A DNA stretch of 64,000 nt from Okapia johnstoni. Taxonomy: Eukaryota > Chordata > Mammalia > Artiodactyla > Giraffidae. How positions within the stretch are numbered: position 1 is the stretch's first letter; each line of letters opens with the position of its first letter. The stretch covers positions 18,499,001-18,563,000 of the forward strand of contig CM044311.1 of the NCBI GenBank assembly GCA_024291935.2, read 5' to 3'. The notes below the pieces were generated by a model that saw only the letters and a list, made by a program, of their open reading frames with translations, was not told the DNA's origin and did no database searches. This document shows positions 39,560 through 51,184 of the stretch, piece after piece. The position numbers and the translations under genes were made by a program.

Positions 39560-39690
39560 TTGTTGTACCAGTGACATCACTGAGATTGAGTGGCTGGTCC
39601 AGGGTGATACCACTAGTAATGAGCAGGGTGGAGCTGTGAATCACAGTTGACCCCTGCAGTGCCTTCTTAGCAGACCAGGCTTCCTCACAG
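39560..39690 (-). mobile_element. MIR-like ancient SINE, weak
   Basis: gtggctggtccagggtgata and ccactagtaatgagcagggt resemble the reverse-oriented MIR core. Low similarity. Confidence 0.4.
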
Positions 39691-40379
39691 AACAATAAGC
39701 TTTTGATGAAGAATATTCACATTAGCATTTTCTTTTTCTATTCAGAAAAAAAATCTATGTCCAAGCACTGCTCAGTAAAATTCTGTTTGTATGTTTCGAG
39801 ATTACTTGATTACTCTCCCTTTCTTTTTAACAGGACTTGATTTTGAGATTGGGGCCGTCAACATCATTTACCAGAGATAGGCAGGGTGGGGGGTGTTGAG
39901 ACCAGAACCTTAATAGCTGACATTTAGTGAAGGGTTACAGCTAAAGGTCCAATTTCTGAAGTAAGATCTTTCCTAAATGGTCATTGACAGAACTGAAAAT
40001 AAAATGAGGACTGAAGGGAGTCTTTAACAAACAGACATTTCAGATCTTTCAGTTCAGCTCCATCAGCCATCACAGGAAAGACTGTAACAAGAAGCATGTT
40101 TGCCAAAGCTTCTTGTGTTATCAAAGGGGATAAATTCAGATTGGTCGTAATTGTGCTTGCCCTGAGTCTGTTTATCACATCATGTAGAATTAGACATGTT
40201 TATTTGAAATGAAAATTAAAAATTGGATTAAGAAGAATTGTTTCACAGTCAGAAAAATCAGATTGTTGTTGATTGAACCAAGTATTCACATTAAATTCTT
40301 ACCTAGAAATACATAAAATTCTCCCATGTAATAAAGCTGGGACACTATAGAACAAAGATCAAGAATAGTTATTGTTATT

Positions 40380-40424
40380 GCTGTTCAGTTGCTAAGTTGA
40401 TTCCAACTCTTTGCACTCTCAGTA
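40380..40424 (-). mobile_element. Short Bov-tA/BovB 3' end fragment
   Basis: gctgttcagttgctaagttg followed by ccaactctttgcac only. Too short for further assignment. Confidence 0.6.
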
Positions 40425-40814
40425 CTGACCATTTTTGTTAAGTTATTGACATTGTCTGAGTGTTTTATTTGAATTTTAACATGTAGCTTGACACACACTT
40501 AGCTTTGAAATTTAGAAAATGGGAGAAAATTCTAAATCCCTTCTTGGGAGGTTTATATATTGCTGTTGAAAGACATAAATCATGAGCTTGCCAATAACTG
40601 TCTGAGGAAGGTCATGTCTAGTATTGGAGTCATAAATAAAATGTTTCTGAAATCTCCCTCATACTTAACTCAGTGGCTGGAAAGTATGAAATATTTAGTA
40701 ATTGTTAGTTGAATATAAGAAAATGCATTAGCCAGGTTTTTACTATATATTCTATAGCTGATATCATCTTCTGAATAATTATCCCCTTAACACTGACCAT
40801 GTAGTGATGGTCAA

Positions 40815-41448
40815 ACAGATGGGGAAACCATGGAAACAGTGGCTGACTTTATTTTGGGAGGCTCTAAAATCACTGCAGATGGTGATTGCAGCCATGAAAT
40901 TAAAAGACGCTTACTCCTTGGAAGGAAAGTTATGACCAACCTAGACAGCATATTAAAAAGCAGAGACGTTACTTTGTCCACAAAGGTCCATCTAGTCAAG
41001 GCTATGGTTTTTCCAGTAGTCATGTATGGATGTGAGAGTTGGACTGTGAGGAAAGCTGAGCGCTGCAGAATTGATGCTTTTGAACTGTGGTGTTGGAAAA
41101 GACTCTTGAGAGTCCCCTGGACTGCAAGGAGATCCAACCAGTCCATCCTAAAGGAGATCAGCCCTGGGTGTTCATTGGAAGGACTGATGTTGAAGCTGAA
41201 ACTCCAATACTTTGGCCACCTGATGCGAAGAGCTGACTCATTGGAAAAGACCCTGATGCTGGGAAGGATTGGGGGCAGGAGGAGAAGGGGACAACAGAGG
41301 ATGAGATGGTTGGATGGCATCACCGACTCAATGGAAATGGGTTTGTGTAGACTCCGGTAGTTGGTTTTGGACAAGGAGGCCTGGCATGCTGTGGTTCATG
41401 GGGTCGCAAAGAGTTGGACATGACTGATCAACTGAACTGAACTAACCC
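40815..41448 (+). mobile_element. BovB LINE, 5'-truncated 3' end with open ORF2 C-terminus
   Basis: Sense copy beginning inside ORF2 (gggaaaccatggaaacagtg) and ending with gatcaactgaactgaactaa. An open frame of 176 codons at 40830-41360 covers the ORF2 C-terminus (GSKITADGDCSHEIKRRLLL ... FPVVMYGCESWTV ... [16 protein letters not shown]). Reverse transcriptase and endonuclease parts are absent, so it is not a functional gene. The open frame and low divergence suggest a relatively young copy. Confidence 0.92.
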
Positions 41449-41759
41449 TGACCATATTGTACCAAATAGTCTCAGACTTTGCAAATGGGGAATGTATAAA
41501 TATATAGCATGCATTGTTTATACACAGTTTTTTTGAAGCTTAAGTTTAATCCATATTTCTATTTTTTTAAAAAACCCAAGCTTGGGAGTATGATGTGATG
41601 GTATATTTGTGCAACTAGAATTCCTTACCCTACCATGAATTTCATTTGTGAGTCTCAGAGTCTGTGTGCTGCTTTATGTTACAGATTTCCTTTTTTGATT
41701 AATTGTATGCCTACTCACTGATGTCCTGAATGCCCAACCTACAAGTGCATTGTTTGAAT

Positions 41760-41884
41760 CAGAGGAGGGCATAGCAACACACTCCAGTATTGTTGCCTGG
41801 AGAATCCCATGGCCAGAGGAGCGCAGCAGGCTACAGTCCATAGGGTCACAAAGAGTTGGACATGACTGAAGTGACTTAGCACAT
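41760..41884 (+). mobile_element. Bov-tA-family SINE, 3' half
   Basis: Sense fragment: gaggagggcatagcaacaca ... gacatgactgaagtgactta. Confidence 0.85.
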
Positions 41885-41999
41885 ATATATACTTAAAATA
41901 TTACAGTTGCTAAAACAGTCTATTCTTGTCCTTTCATCCTCCTCCCTCTTCCACTCCCATCCCCTGGAATAAAAAAATTAGACCACAGTTGTGTCCTTT

Positions 42000-42179
42000 T
42001 GTGTTCTCACTCAGTCGTGTCCGACTCTATGCAACCCCATGGACTATAGCCCACCAGTCTCCTCTGTCCTTGGGATTCTCCAGGCAAGAATACTGGAGTG
42101 GTTGCCACTTCCTACTCCAGGCAATCTTCCTGCATTGACAGATAGATTCTTTACCACTGGTGCCACCTGGGAAGCCCCA
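42000..42179 (-). mobile_element. Bov-tA-family SINE with small internal deletion
   Basis: Antisense: cactcagtcgtgtccgactc ... accactggtgccacctggga. The gacccagggatcgaaccc block is missing between cttcctg and cattgacag. Confidence 0.87.
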
Positions 42180-42329
42180 CTAGGATAAACTCTTAATCTG
42201 TAGAAGGCTAGTGACGCTTCTAATGACCAGCTCTTCAAAATTTTCACTTCTATATATGTTTCCTTGGAAGAATAAAGGAGGTATACTTTTTTCCCCAGAA
42301 AAGTTAAATTCCTCTCCAAGGTTGCATCA

Positions 42330-43219
42330 GTTCAGTTCAGTCGCTCATGACAACTGGAAAAACCATAGCTTTGAGTAGATGGACCTTTGTTGGCAAAGCA
42401 ATGTCTCTGCTTTTTAATATGCTGTCTAGGTCCAAAGAGCAAGCATCTTAATTTCATGGTGGCAATCACCATCTGCAGTGATTTTGGAGCCCAAGAAGGT
42501 AAAGTCTGTCACTATTTCCATTGTTTCCCCATCTATTTGCCATGAAGTGATGGGACCAGATGCCATGATCTTAGTTTTCTGAATGTTGAGCTTTAAGCCA
42601 GCTTTTTCACTCTCCTCTTTCACTTTCATCAAAAGGCTCTTTAGATCCTCTTTGCTTTCTCTCATAAGGGCAGTGTCATCTGCATATCTGAGGTTATTGA
42701 TATTTCTCCCAGCAATCTTGATTCTAGCTTGTGCTTCATCCAGCCCAACATTTCACATGATATACTCTGCCTTTACTTCTCCAGGAGATCTTCCCAACCC
42801 AGGGATCGAACCCAGGTCTCCCGTATTGCAGGCAGATTTTTTACCAGCTGAGCCACAAGGGAAGCCCAAGAATACTGGAGCGGGTAGCCTGTCCCTTCTC
42901 TAGCGGATCCTCCCCACCCAGGAATCGAACCAGGGTCTCTTGCATTGCAGGTGGATTCTTTTCCAGCTGAGCTATCAGGGAATCCCCGAGGTACTCTGCA
43001 TATAAGTTAAATAAACAGGGTGACAATATACAGCCTTGACATACTCCTTTCCCAATTTGGAACCAGCCCGTTGTTCCCTGTCCAGTTCTAACTGTTGCTT
43101 CTTGACCCGCATACAGATTTCTCAGGAGGCAGGTCAGGTGGTCTGATATTCCCATCTCTAAGAATTTTTCACGGTTTGTTATGATCCACACAGTCAAAGG
43201 CTTTGGCATAGTCAATAAA
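42330..43219 (-). mobile_element. BovB LINE fragment with internal deletion and inserted SINE
   Basis: Antisense. The left end is the BovB 3' terminus (gttcagttcagtcgctca), which jumps directly at about 42347 to interior sequence (gacaactggaaaaaccatag), skipping roughly 400 bp of the usual 3' region. A SINE occupies 42771-42991. The outer flanks share GTTGCATCA (42321-42329 and 43220-43228), a likely target-site duplication. Confidence 0.88.
42771..42991 (-). mobile_element. Bov-tA-family SINE (dimeric tail form) inserted in BovB
   Basis: ttctccaggagatcttccca ... gccacaagggaagcccaaga ... gagctatcagggaatccc. Flanked by TACTCTGC (42763-42770 and 42992-42999). Confidence 0.88.
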
Positions 43220-43534
43220 GTTGCATCATATGTAGTTAAACTTACATCACCCTTGGAGGCCTTTAAGCTACTGAACATAAGTACTACTTTAAGCTAAATT
43301 ATCACCAAATATAGGACTTTGGCTTCTTACTTTCACAGAGCTCAAATTTAAGCAACTCATGGCCTCATGAACTATTGATTTAAATACTGTCTGATCATTC
43401 CCTCCTGTAATTGGCAGAGTCTACTTCATAGATAGAGAAAAGATTATTATATTTCCTGACTGTTCAAAATCATCTGTCATCTGAAGAGAAACTAGACTTA
43501 TGTGGGTTCCTGTACAGATAAACCAAAGCCTGCG

Positions 43535-43750
43535 TGCATGCTAAGACACTTCATTTATGTCTGACTCTTTGCAACACCATGGACTTTAGCTTGCCAAGCT
43601 CCTCTGTCCATGGCATTCTCCAGGCAAGAATACTGGAGTGGGTTGCCATGTCCTCCTCCAGGGAATCTTCCCCACCCAGGGACTGAACCCGCATCTCTTA
43701 CGTCTCCTGCATTGGCAGGTTCTTTATCACTGGTGCCACCTGGGAAGCCC
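43535..43750 (-). mobile_element. Bov-tA-family SINE
   Basis: Antisense: gctaagacacttcatttatg ... cactggtgccacctgggaag. Confidence 0.88.
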
Positions 43751-44655
43751 TTAAGGCTGCATAGTAATTTCTGTTTAAAATAAACTTTCTGTTGTAGGCT
43801 TAGATCTGGAAAAATTTAGGAGCTCCTAATTATTATGGACTGAAATGTTGTTTTGAAGATGAGAGACAAAAAAACCAAAGCTTTCTTTGTAATTCTAAAA
43901 TTTTGGGTGTCTTTACAGATACTCAGTCTAAATCTTCTGTTAGAAAGTATCCATTCATATATATCTGTCTGTCTATCTGTGTGTCTGTGTGCCAGAAGTG
44001 TTTTTATGTTTTTTTCCTGTGTCTCATGAAATATCTTATCCATACTAAATTTGAATACTAAATTGCAGTCATTTTGCCCGTACTAAACTTTATTTCATGC
44101 TTGTATATGATGCTTCATACTCAGACTCTCGACATTTAATTGAGAGAAAAAAAAATTGGCAGTTTCTTTAGCACCTGTTCCCTTTTCTTCCTCATTTCCT
44201 TTTTTTTTTTTTTTTTGTGGCTGAAGTATAGTTGACTTACATTATGTTAATTTCAGGTATAAAACATAATAATATGTTTTTTATTTTTTATAGATTGTAT
44301 GTCATACAAAGTTATTATAATATTACTGACTGTATTCCCCATGTTTTACATTACATCTCTGAGACTGTTCCTTTTATAACTGGAAGTTGCTACCTCTTAA
44401 TCTCCTTCACCAACCTCTCCCATTCTTTCTCTCCTCCTGCTGGGGACCATTAGTTTGTTCTCTGTATCTGTGAGTCTGTTTCTGTTTTGCTGTATTTGTT
44501 GATTTCTTTTGTTTTGTTGGATTCTCCATATAAGTGAAAACCACAGTATTTGTCTTTGATTTATTTCACTAAGTGTAAAATGCCGCCTCCCCTGCCCAGG
44601 TCCATCCTTGTTGTCACAAATGACAAAATTTATTCTTTTTTATGGATGATATTCC

Positions 44656-44678
44656 TGTGTGTGTGTGTGTGTGTGTGT
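44656..44678. repeat. (GT)n microsatellite
   Basis: Eleven uninterrupted GT units inside the old L1 fragment. Confidence 0.95.
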
Positions 44679-44791
44679 ACCACATGTTCTTTCTCTAGTA
44701 TCTGGCACTTAGATTTCTTCTATATCTTGGCTATATTGTAAATAAGCCTTCTACGATCTTTCCAAATTAGTGTCCTCCTTTCCTTTGTATA

Positions 44792-44990
44792 GGGCTTCCC
44801 TTGTGACTCAGTTGGTGAAGAATTTGCCTGTAATGCAGGAGATACAGATTCAGTCCCTGGACCAGGAAGATCCCCTGGAGGAGGGCATGGCAATCCACTC
44901 CAGTATTCTTGCCTAGAGAATTCCATGGACAGAGGAGTCCATGGAATCACAAAGAGCCAGACATGACTGAGCGACTAACACTTTCACCAT
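44792..44990 (+). mobile_element. Bov-tA-family SINE inserted in the old L1
   Basis: Sense copy gggcttcccttgtgactcag ... gactgagcgactaacacttt. Flanks share ttcctttgtat / ttccttgtat. Confidence 0.9.
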
Positions 44991-46125
44991 TTCTTCCTTG
45001 TATAAATATCGACAGGTCAATCACTGGATCATATGATAACTCTGTTTTTAATTTTTTGAGGAATCTTCACACTGTTTTCCATAATGGCTGTGCCAGTTCA
45101 CACTCCCACTAACAGTAGACTAGATTAGTTCAGCCAAATGTTAAATTTTGTTGAGATTCCTGAAATGTCTTCATACAATTCCTTAGTGAATTATTTCTGA
45201 GATTTACCATTAAGGAGCATAGTTTTTTCCCTACATTAAGATTGTGTAAACTTTAACATTAGGGTAATATTATGTTCAATAAAAAAATATCAATTGTTGG
45301 GGGAAAATAAAGGTCAGCAATTTTTTTTAAAAAAGGACAGTAATTAGCTGGTGTGTCATGGCAGGCAAACTAGTGACAGCATGAGGAAGTATCAACTAAG
45401 TCAGTCAATATAATGGATAAAGTGAAAAATCATTTGCTGAGATCTTAATACGTAAAGGCATTGAGGGAGACGAGTGCTAAGAAGTTTGACATTCCACCTT
45501 CAATTTTTGAGTATAATCAGAATTTTGTAAAGCTGATCAGAATGTACTTAAAAGACTGCCAGCTTGAAAATCATCTTTGGGAATTTATATATTTATTATT
45601 CATTCATTCATCATTCATTTCTTCTTAGTTGAGATTTATAAAAATTGGTAAGCACAAGGGACCTTGTTAACTTGAGAGCTTTTAAGGACAGACTCCATAT
45701 CAAATGGTTGGTAGAAAGACAAATGGGAGAGTTTGCATTTATTAGACAAAGTCCTATAAACTATGCTGTGTGGTTTGCATGCTATTCCGGAAAAGCTTCT
45801 CAGTATTACCTCCTTACCTTGCTTTGAATCTTCACCAAACTGAATAAAAAGATCTTACTAAAGACCAGTGGGAAGTGTGTAATGAAGGACAGTAGTGTTT
45901 TCTGTTTCTAACTGAATTTGAATTAAGTTAAATAGAAAAGTAAGAAGTATATAAGCAAGGCATCAGCTTGAAATCTGTCCTGTGCCTCTTGAGTCCATAT
46001 TCATCACCCAGATTCCCTCCACAACACAGCGCCACTTAGTCACTGCTTCTAAGTCAAAATAGCTCTTCATCTGATGCTGTCAGACAGTACTGGGATATGT
46101 CATATTTTGCTCTAGCAAAGGTTGC

Positions 46126-46337
46126 ACGTGCTGTGCCGTGCTAAGTCTCTTCAGTTGTGTCTGACTCTTTGTGATCCCATGGACTGTAGCCCACCAGGCT
46201 CCTCTGTCCATGGGATTCTCCAGGCAAGAACACTGGAGTGGGTTGCCGTGCCCTTTTCCAGGGGATCTTCCCAACCCAGGGATTACACCCATGTCTCTTA
46301 TGTCTCCTGCATTAGCTGGCAGGTTCTTTACCATACC
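46126..46337 (-). mobile_element. Bov-tA-family SINE
   Basis: Antisense: gctaagtctcttcagttgtg ... gctggcaggttctttaccat. Confidence 0.9.
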
Positions 46338-46864
46338 TATTTTCATTCATTCTTAAAAACCCATTATGAAGACATAAATATTTTGGTTTTTTAAACAAGT
46401 GCATAGTATGTCATTTAATAATCCAGCAGCTACTTAATGTCTGGTGTTAAAGATATCTGCTCTACAGAACAGATAGCAATAAGAGATCCTCTCCCTAGAA
46501 ACGTGTACTTGTGCACAAAAAATTACACATGGGTTTCAGGAAGTTCATTCATTTTAGGAAGCTTCTCCATGGATAAGTTTAAAGGTCCTAGGCTATATCT
46601 GGATTTCTATCAGTGTAGAGGAGCAAAATTTGCCACCCCAGAATGCGTCTCTTTGGCATGAGGAATAACTTAAGCTGATTATTTTTGAGGCCCAAAAGAC
46701 TCAGGAAGAATCTTCTTCCCTTCTGTTTGAGGGAGAGAGTTGTCACCATAGATAACTAGAGTATGAACTATGTGTGTAGACAGGGAGGCAAATCTGTTAA
46801 AATTCTTCTGTGTCCCATTGTCCCTGCATGGCCCCGCAAACATTTGTTTACCAAGCCTTTGATC

Positions 46865-46891
46865 CCTACCCCCACCCCCCCACCCCCCCCA
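46865..46891. repeat. C-rich low-complexity run
   Basis: Runs of C broken by single A (cccccaccccccc). A run of G on the other strand, but only one main tract. Confidence 0.8.
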
Positions 46892-47759
46892 TCTCCATGT
46901 TAATTGCCTTCCTCCCCTTTGAAGTCCCAAACCTCCACCATCCTCTTGTCTTTAGCTGAGAGTATTTAAGGTGGGGCTTTTTGCCATTTTGGTGCATTAC
47001 TCAGTTTTCCTGGGTGTCTCCCATGTATACATGTTTTTCAACTTATATTTGATTTTCCTCCTCTTAATCTGTCTCATGTCAATTTAATTCTTAGATCAGC
47101 CAGAATAACCTGGAAGCCTAGAAGAAAATTTCTTCCTCCTCAACATAAGCTTTATCTTGAGTTTCCTTATACTATTTCTAGCAAGTCAGAGCCCTGTGGT
47201 TAGATCAAGGGTGGTTAGGTAGTATGAGGAGAGGATGAAATTGAAAGAAATATACATGTGCCTATCTTTGAACATGGTGTAGCCACTTAGAGGATTTTTG
47301 AAGTAAAAAGGCCAAAATCTAAGTGTGAATATACAAGACTGAAGCATACTGTTGCAACTCTCTCTTAAGAAGTCAAGAGTGTGTCACAATTGGCATTTAT
47401 CAGATGATCAGACCACTTGACAAATCTTCCCAAGGGTCTGTGGTATTTTAAAACATCTTTTGTTTACGATTTCTTCCTCAACTCTGTGAGCTTTGCCGTC
47501 TGGGTTGCATTAATAATCCCGTTCATCGTTAAGTGCTTCAATATGTCTCACTGCGTAACTAAATAAGAATTGAAGACATAGAAGTCCAAACAATTTCTAG
47601 CCCCTCTTTGCTCTGGCCCCTCTTGGTCAGCAGATCCAAGCTCTGTATCCAGTGGATGCTAAGCTGATCCAAAAGCGTAAATTATGAGATTTGAGCCAGG
47701 TCCTAAATTTCAGTTCTGTATGTTGTCTTCACTAATGTATAGCTGGGGTCTGTGTAACT

Positions 47760-48555
47760 AAAGGAAGAACTATTTACTCTCAGTACTCTTGACACCAAAT
47801 ATGTGGGAGGTTTTCCCTCACGTGAAAGAATTCTGATACTCACAACCCCTAGTTCATGTAGATCATCGTGGGTTAAGAGTTCAAAGCTAGTCACAAATCC
47901 CAGATTTTCCCCTTGTATTTCTGATAGTCTAGCTGTAAATCGGTGGGGGTGGGGGGCCCTCCTCAGGTTTGATAATTCACTGGAACAACTCACAGTAAGA
48001 CCTCCATTTACTCCTAGCACTTTGTTATAAAGGATAGGACTCGGGAACAGCCAGATGGAAGAGACTATAGAGCAAGGTATGTGGGTAAGAGGTATGGAGT
48101 CTGCACGCCCTCTCCAGGCATGGTACCCTCCTCACACCCCAATGTGTTCTCCAACCTGGAAGCTCTCTGCATTCCATTGTTAAGGGGTTTTGGGTGAGGA
48201 AATTCCAATAGATAACCATGAATGATTAAATCATTGGCCACTGGTGGTTAAACTCAATCTGCAGCCCCTCTCCCCTCCCTGGAGGTCAGATAATGTGGCT
48301 GAAAGCTACAACCCCTCTCACCACAGAGTTGGTTCCTCCAGCAACCAATTCCCATCCTCCAAGAGTCACCTCATTAGCACATGAAGCACCCTCCAAGAGT
48401 CTAATAAGCTCTCCTGTCTGGAACCAAAGACTAACATCAAATATTAAAACAAAAGATGCTCTGGTCACCAGATTTTACAAGGCCTTTAGGAGCTCTGTGT
48501 CAGGAACGGGGTGGGGCAGAAACCAAACATCTATTTCTTTTTATGTCACAGTAAG
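47760..48555 (-). mobile_element. Solo LTR remnant of an ancient endogenous retrovirus-like element
   Basis: About 800 bp without coding capacity. In reverse orientation it reads ctcctaaaggcc, ccagtggccaatgatttaat, cagagagcttccaggttgg, cttccatctggctgttcc and tcctttataacaaagtgcta, in the order I remember for an old mammalian LTR with a degenerate polyadenylation region. No internal gag, pol or env sequence adjoins it. Family not assigned. Confidence 0.5.
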
Positions 48556-49294
48556 CAAAATAAGTTATTTCTGAGAACTAGCAAAATATCCCAGAAAAAA
48601 ATTATGAAACCTACCAGATTTGACAACTAGTCCAAACATCCCTCATTTGTGGATGACAGGATTAAAACCACCCTTATTTTCTATATTTTATAGTAGAGTA
48701 TAAACACCTGTCTTTAATTTCTAAGTTTGCCATTGTATAGCTTGGAACAAGTGACTTAATTAGGAAGACTTTCTCTTCTGTTTGCAGATTGGGGTTAATT
48801 ATTCTACTCTTTTTGCAATTAACATTGTTCTAGCTTTTTGTTTGCTGTAATTAGAAGAACAAAGGGATTAATCTAAGGTTGATATGAGACCCTGAAGTAG
48901 AAAGGTACTTTGCTCCCTAAGAAGAGAAAGATTGTTAGGATAGAATATATAGAGGCTTTGGTACCTTGTTCCTACTAGGAAGTCATCTGCCTTCTTGTGG
49001 AGGAGGGAAGGGATGGGAGGTGGCATTGCCTGACATGGGAAGCCAAACAGTAATCTGGATATACTGGGAGGGGGTATACCTAATGCCTCTATATTACCAA
49101 AGCCGGAGGAGACACAATGGAGCCTGTCACAAGAATTTATCCCATTTCTCCTGTTGCTTGTACAAGACTTCTATGTTCAACCTGACAGAATTGTCATTTG
49201 CCTTCTTATACTCATGTTAAACTGCAAAAACATTTATGTGCTCTTCTGAAGAAAGGAATAGGCATGAATTTGCAGCAGAGTTAAAAATTTAGCT

Positions 49295-49503
49295 CAGCTG
49301 AAAGCACAGCAGATAAAGAATCTGCCTGCAATGCAGGAGACACAGGAGACATAGCTTCAATCCCTGGTTCGGAAAGATCCCCCTGGAGGAGGGCATGGCA
49401 ACCCTCTCCACTGTTCATGCCTGGAGAATCCCATGGACAGAGGAGCCTGGCAGGCTACAGTCCATGGGGTCACAAAGAGTTGGACACGACTGAGCACGAG
49501 CAA
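49295..49503 (+). mobile_element. Bov-tA-family SINE
   Basis: Sense: agctgaaagcacagcagata ... gttggacacgactgagcacg. The head is diverged. Confidence 0.87.
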
Positions 49504-50331
49504 AGGCAAAGATGAACACAGCTGTGATCCAAAGGTTCTAGTGGAAGCTCCCCAAATGTGTGTTTGTTCTTCAGGTTTTTCTTGCAACAGTGAGAATGCA
49601 TGTGAAATGCTGAGGGAGATCTACCATGGGAAAATAAACTTACCCAAGACCATCTCAAGCCAAAAGAGGTTCAACTCTCTTAAGGGTGTTTTTTAAACCT
49701 ACACACAGAGATTTTATGCATTTTACATTTGTGTGCTCAAGATAGCTCAAAGTCCAAGATGTAGAACTGTGAAAATAATGGCCCTGAACCTCCTTGTGAA
49801 AACAGAAGAGAACTGCTTTTTCTTGATAGGTGATTAACTTCCCCAGTCACAGTCTTGAAAACCACTAGGGTGCAATTTAATGCTCCAAGAAAGGATTTTC
49901 TGAATAAGTCCCTTGTGACCTAGAAAGGTTAGGGTGCTTCCCCATAAAGTGACTCATTTACTTCCTTCTTTTTGGCAGGATTATGCTTGGGGCTTTTAAA
50001 GGCTCTTGACAGATCATTCCCTCCCATCAGGAGATGGTTTCAGGCACAAATGTCTGTTATGATAAGAGGCCAGATTTCTACATCAGACATAATGCTACGA
50101 AGAGGCACAGTGGGGCTGAATGGTCATGTTTTAATGTACCTCCCATATGAATTGTGGAATCGAAAGCTACCTACTCAGACGTGATTGGCATTGAGTCAAG
50201 TCGAGTGTGTATGATTGATTCAAAATCCATGGATACCAAATTTATAAAATGGCATGAAAGAACCAAGTTAAAAAGTCAATACGTGTGAGAAGTGGATATA
50301 TTACTTTTTTAAAATTGCCTGTTATAGGAAA

Positions 50332-50542
50332 GGGCTTCCCTGGTGGCTTAGTGGTAAAGAATCCACCTGCCAAGGCAGAATACACAAGTTTGTTCCCTGT
50401 GTTGGAAAGATCCCCTGGAGAAAGAAATGGCAAACCACTCCAGTATTCTTGCCTGGGAAATCCCTTGGACAGAGGAGCCTGGCAGGCTGCAGTCCGTGGG
50501 GTCACAAAAATGTCAGACATGACTAAGCAATTAAACAACAAC
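50332..50542 (+). mobile_element. Bov-tA-family SINE, full length
   Basis: Sense: agggcttccctggtggctta ... gacatgactaagcaattaaa then caacaacg. Flanks share a ttatagg...aaag motif (about 50323 and 50545). Confidence 0.9.
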
Positions 50543-50869
50543 GATTATAGGGGGAAAGACTGTGAAATCTCTTACAAAATTCTATACATCAGCCTGACAT
50601 CAAAACCCACACCACAAGAAGACAACCAATAACATCTTTTGAAATCAAGGAAATGAATCTTGTTGACACTAGTTTCAACATGCTATAGGCTATGAAATAT
50701 TTTCTGGGAAGAGTTCCCCTGCTGAAACAGCTCCCTGAAGGACCCCAACACAAGGGAAGATAGATTGATATGTACCATGAAAATTTGGAATGCCTCTCTT
50801 CTTGGTTGAGAGATACTGTGAAGGATATATTTTGCTGTTGAAACTACTTATGCAGTTATATTTAGCTCT

Positions 50870-50950
50870 GGGTTATTCATTAATTTAATTAGCATTTTTT
50901 GACAACCAAATTGTGCCAGGAACTGAGCCAAGAGCTAGCAATATGTTACT
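50870..50950 (-). mobile_element. MIR-like fragment, weak
   Basis: tttaattagcattttttgac and tgtgccaggaactgagccaa only; short and diverged. Confidence 0.35.
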
Positions 50951-51051
50951 CTGTCGTTCCAAGAGAGGGAGATGGTTAATGTTCCAAAATGTAAATCTTC
51001 TATTTTCAGATTAAGTATAACCCATTTTAGTAAGGCCTACTCTTAATCCTT

Positions 51052-51184
51052 CGGTCGTGTCCAACTGTTTGGAACCCCATCGACTGTAGCCTTCCGTGGA
51101 CAGAGGAGCATGGCAGGCTACAGTCCATAGGGTTGCAAAGCGTCGAATACAGCTGAAGCGACTGAGCACACACGCACACACTCT
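51052..51184 (+). mobile_element. Bov-tA-family SINE with inverted 5' piece (fold-back)
   Basis: Positions 51052-51090 are an antisense SINE 3' segment (gtcgtgtccaactgtttgga). Positions 51091-51184 are a sense segment (ggacagaggagcatggcagg ... gcgactgagcacacacgc). The two arms are complementary over about 40 bp. The whole is flanked by TCTTAATCCTT (51041-51051 and 51185-51195), so it is a single insertion event. Confidence 0.88.

Larger units (their letters stand above)
44203..45110 (-). mobile_element. Old L1 3' end, antisense, split by a SINE
   Basis: T run then gtggctgaagtatagttgac, tttgttctctgtatctgtga and, after the SINE, ctgttttccataatggctgt match the antisense 3' end of older artiodactyl L1s. 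A GT repeat lies inside. Confidence 0.78.

Noticed and set aside
45645..45827. 60-codon open frame in intron 11
   Set aside because: Reads like a chance frame in unique intron; no start context, splice support or family similarity.
46865..46891. G-quadruplex on the minus strand
   Set aside because: The run structure could form one, but a single C-rich low-complexity tract in an intron gives no functional support.
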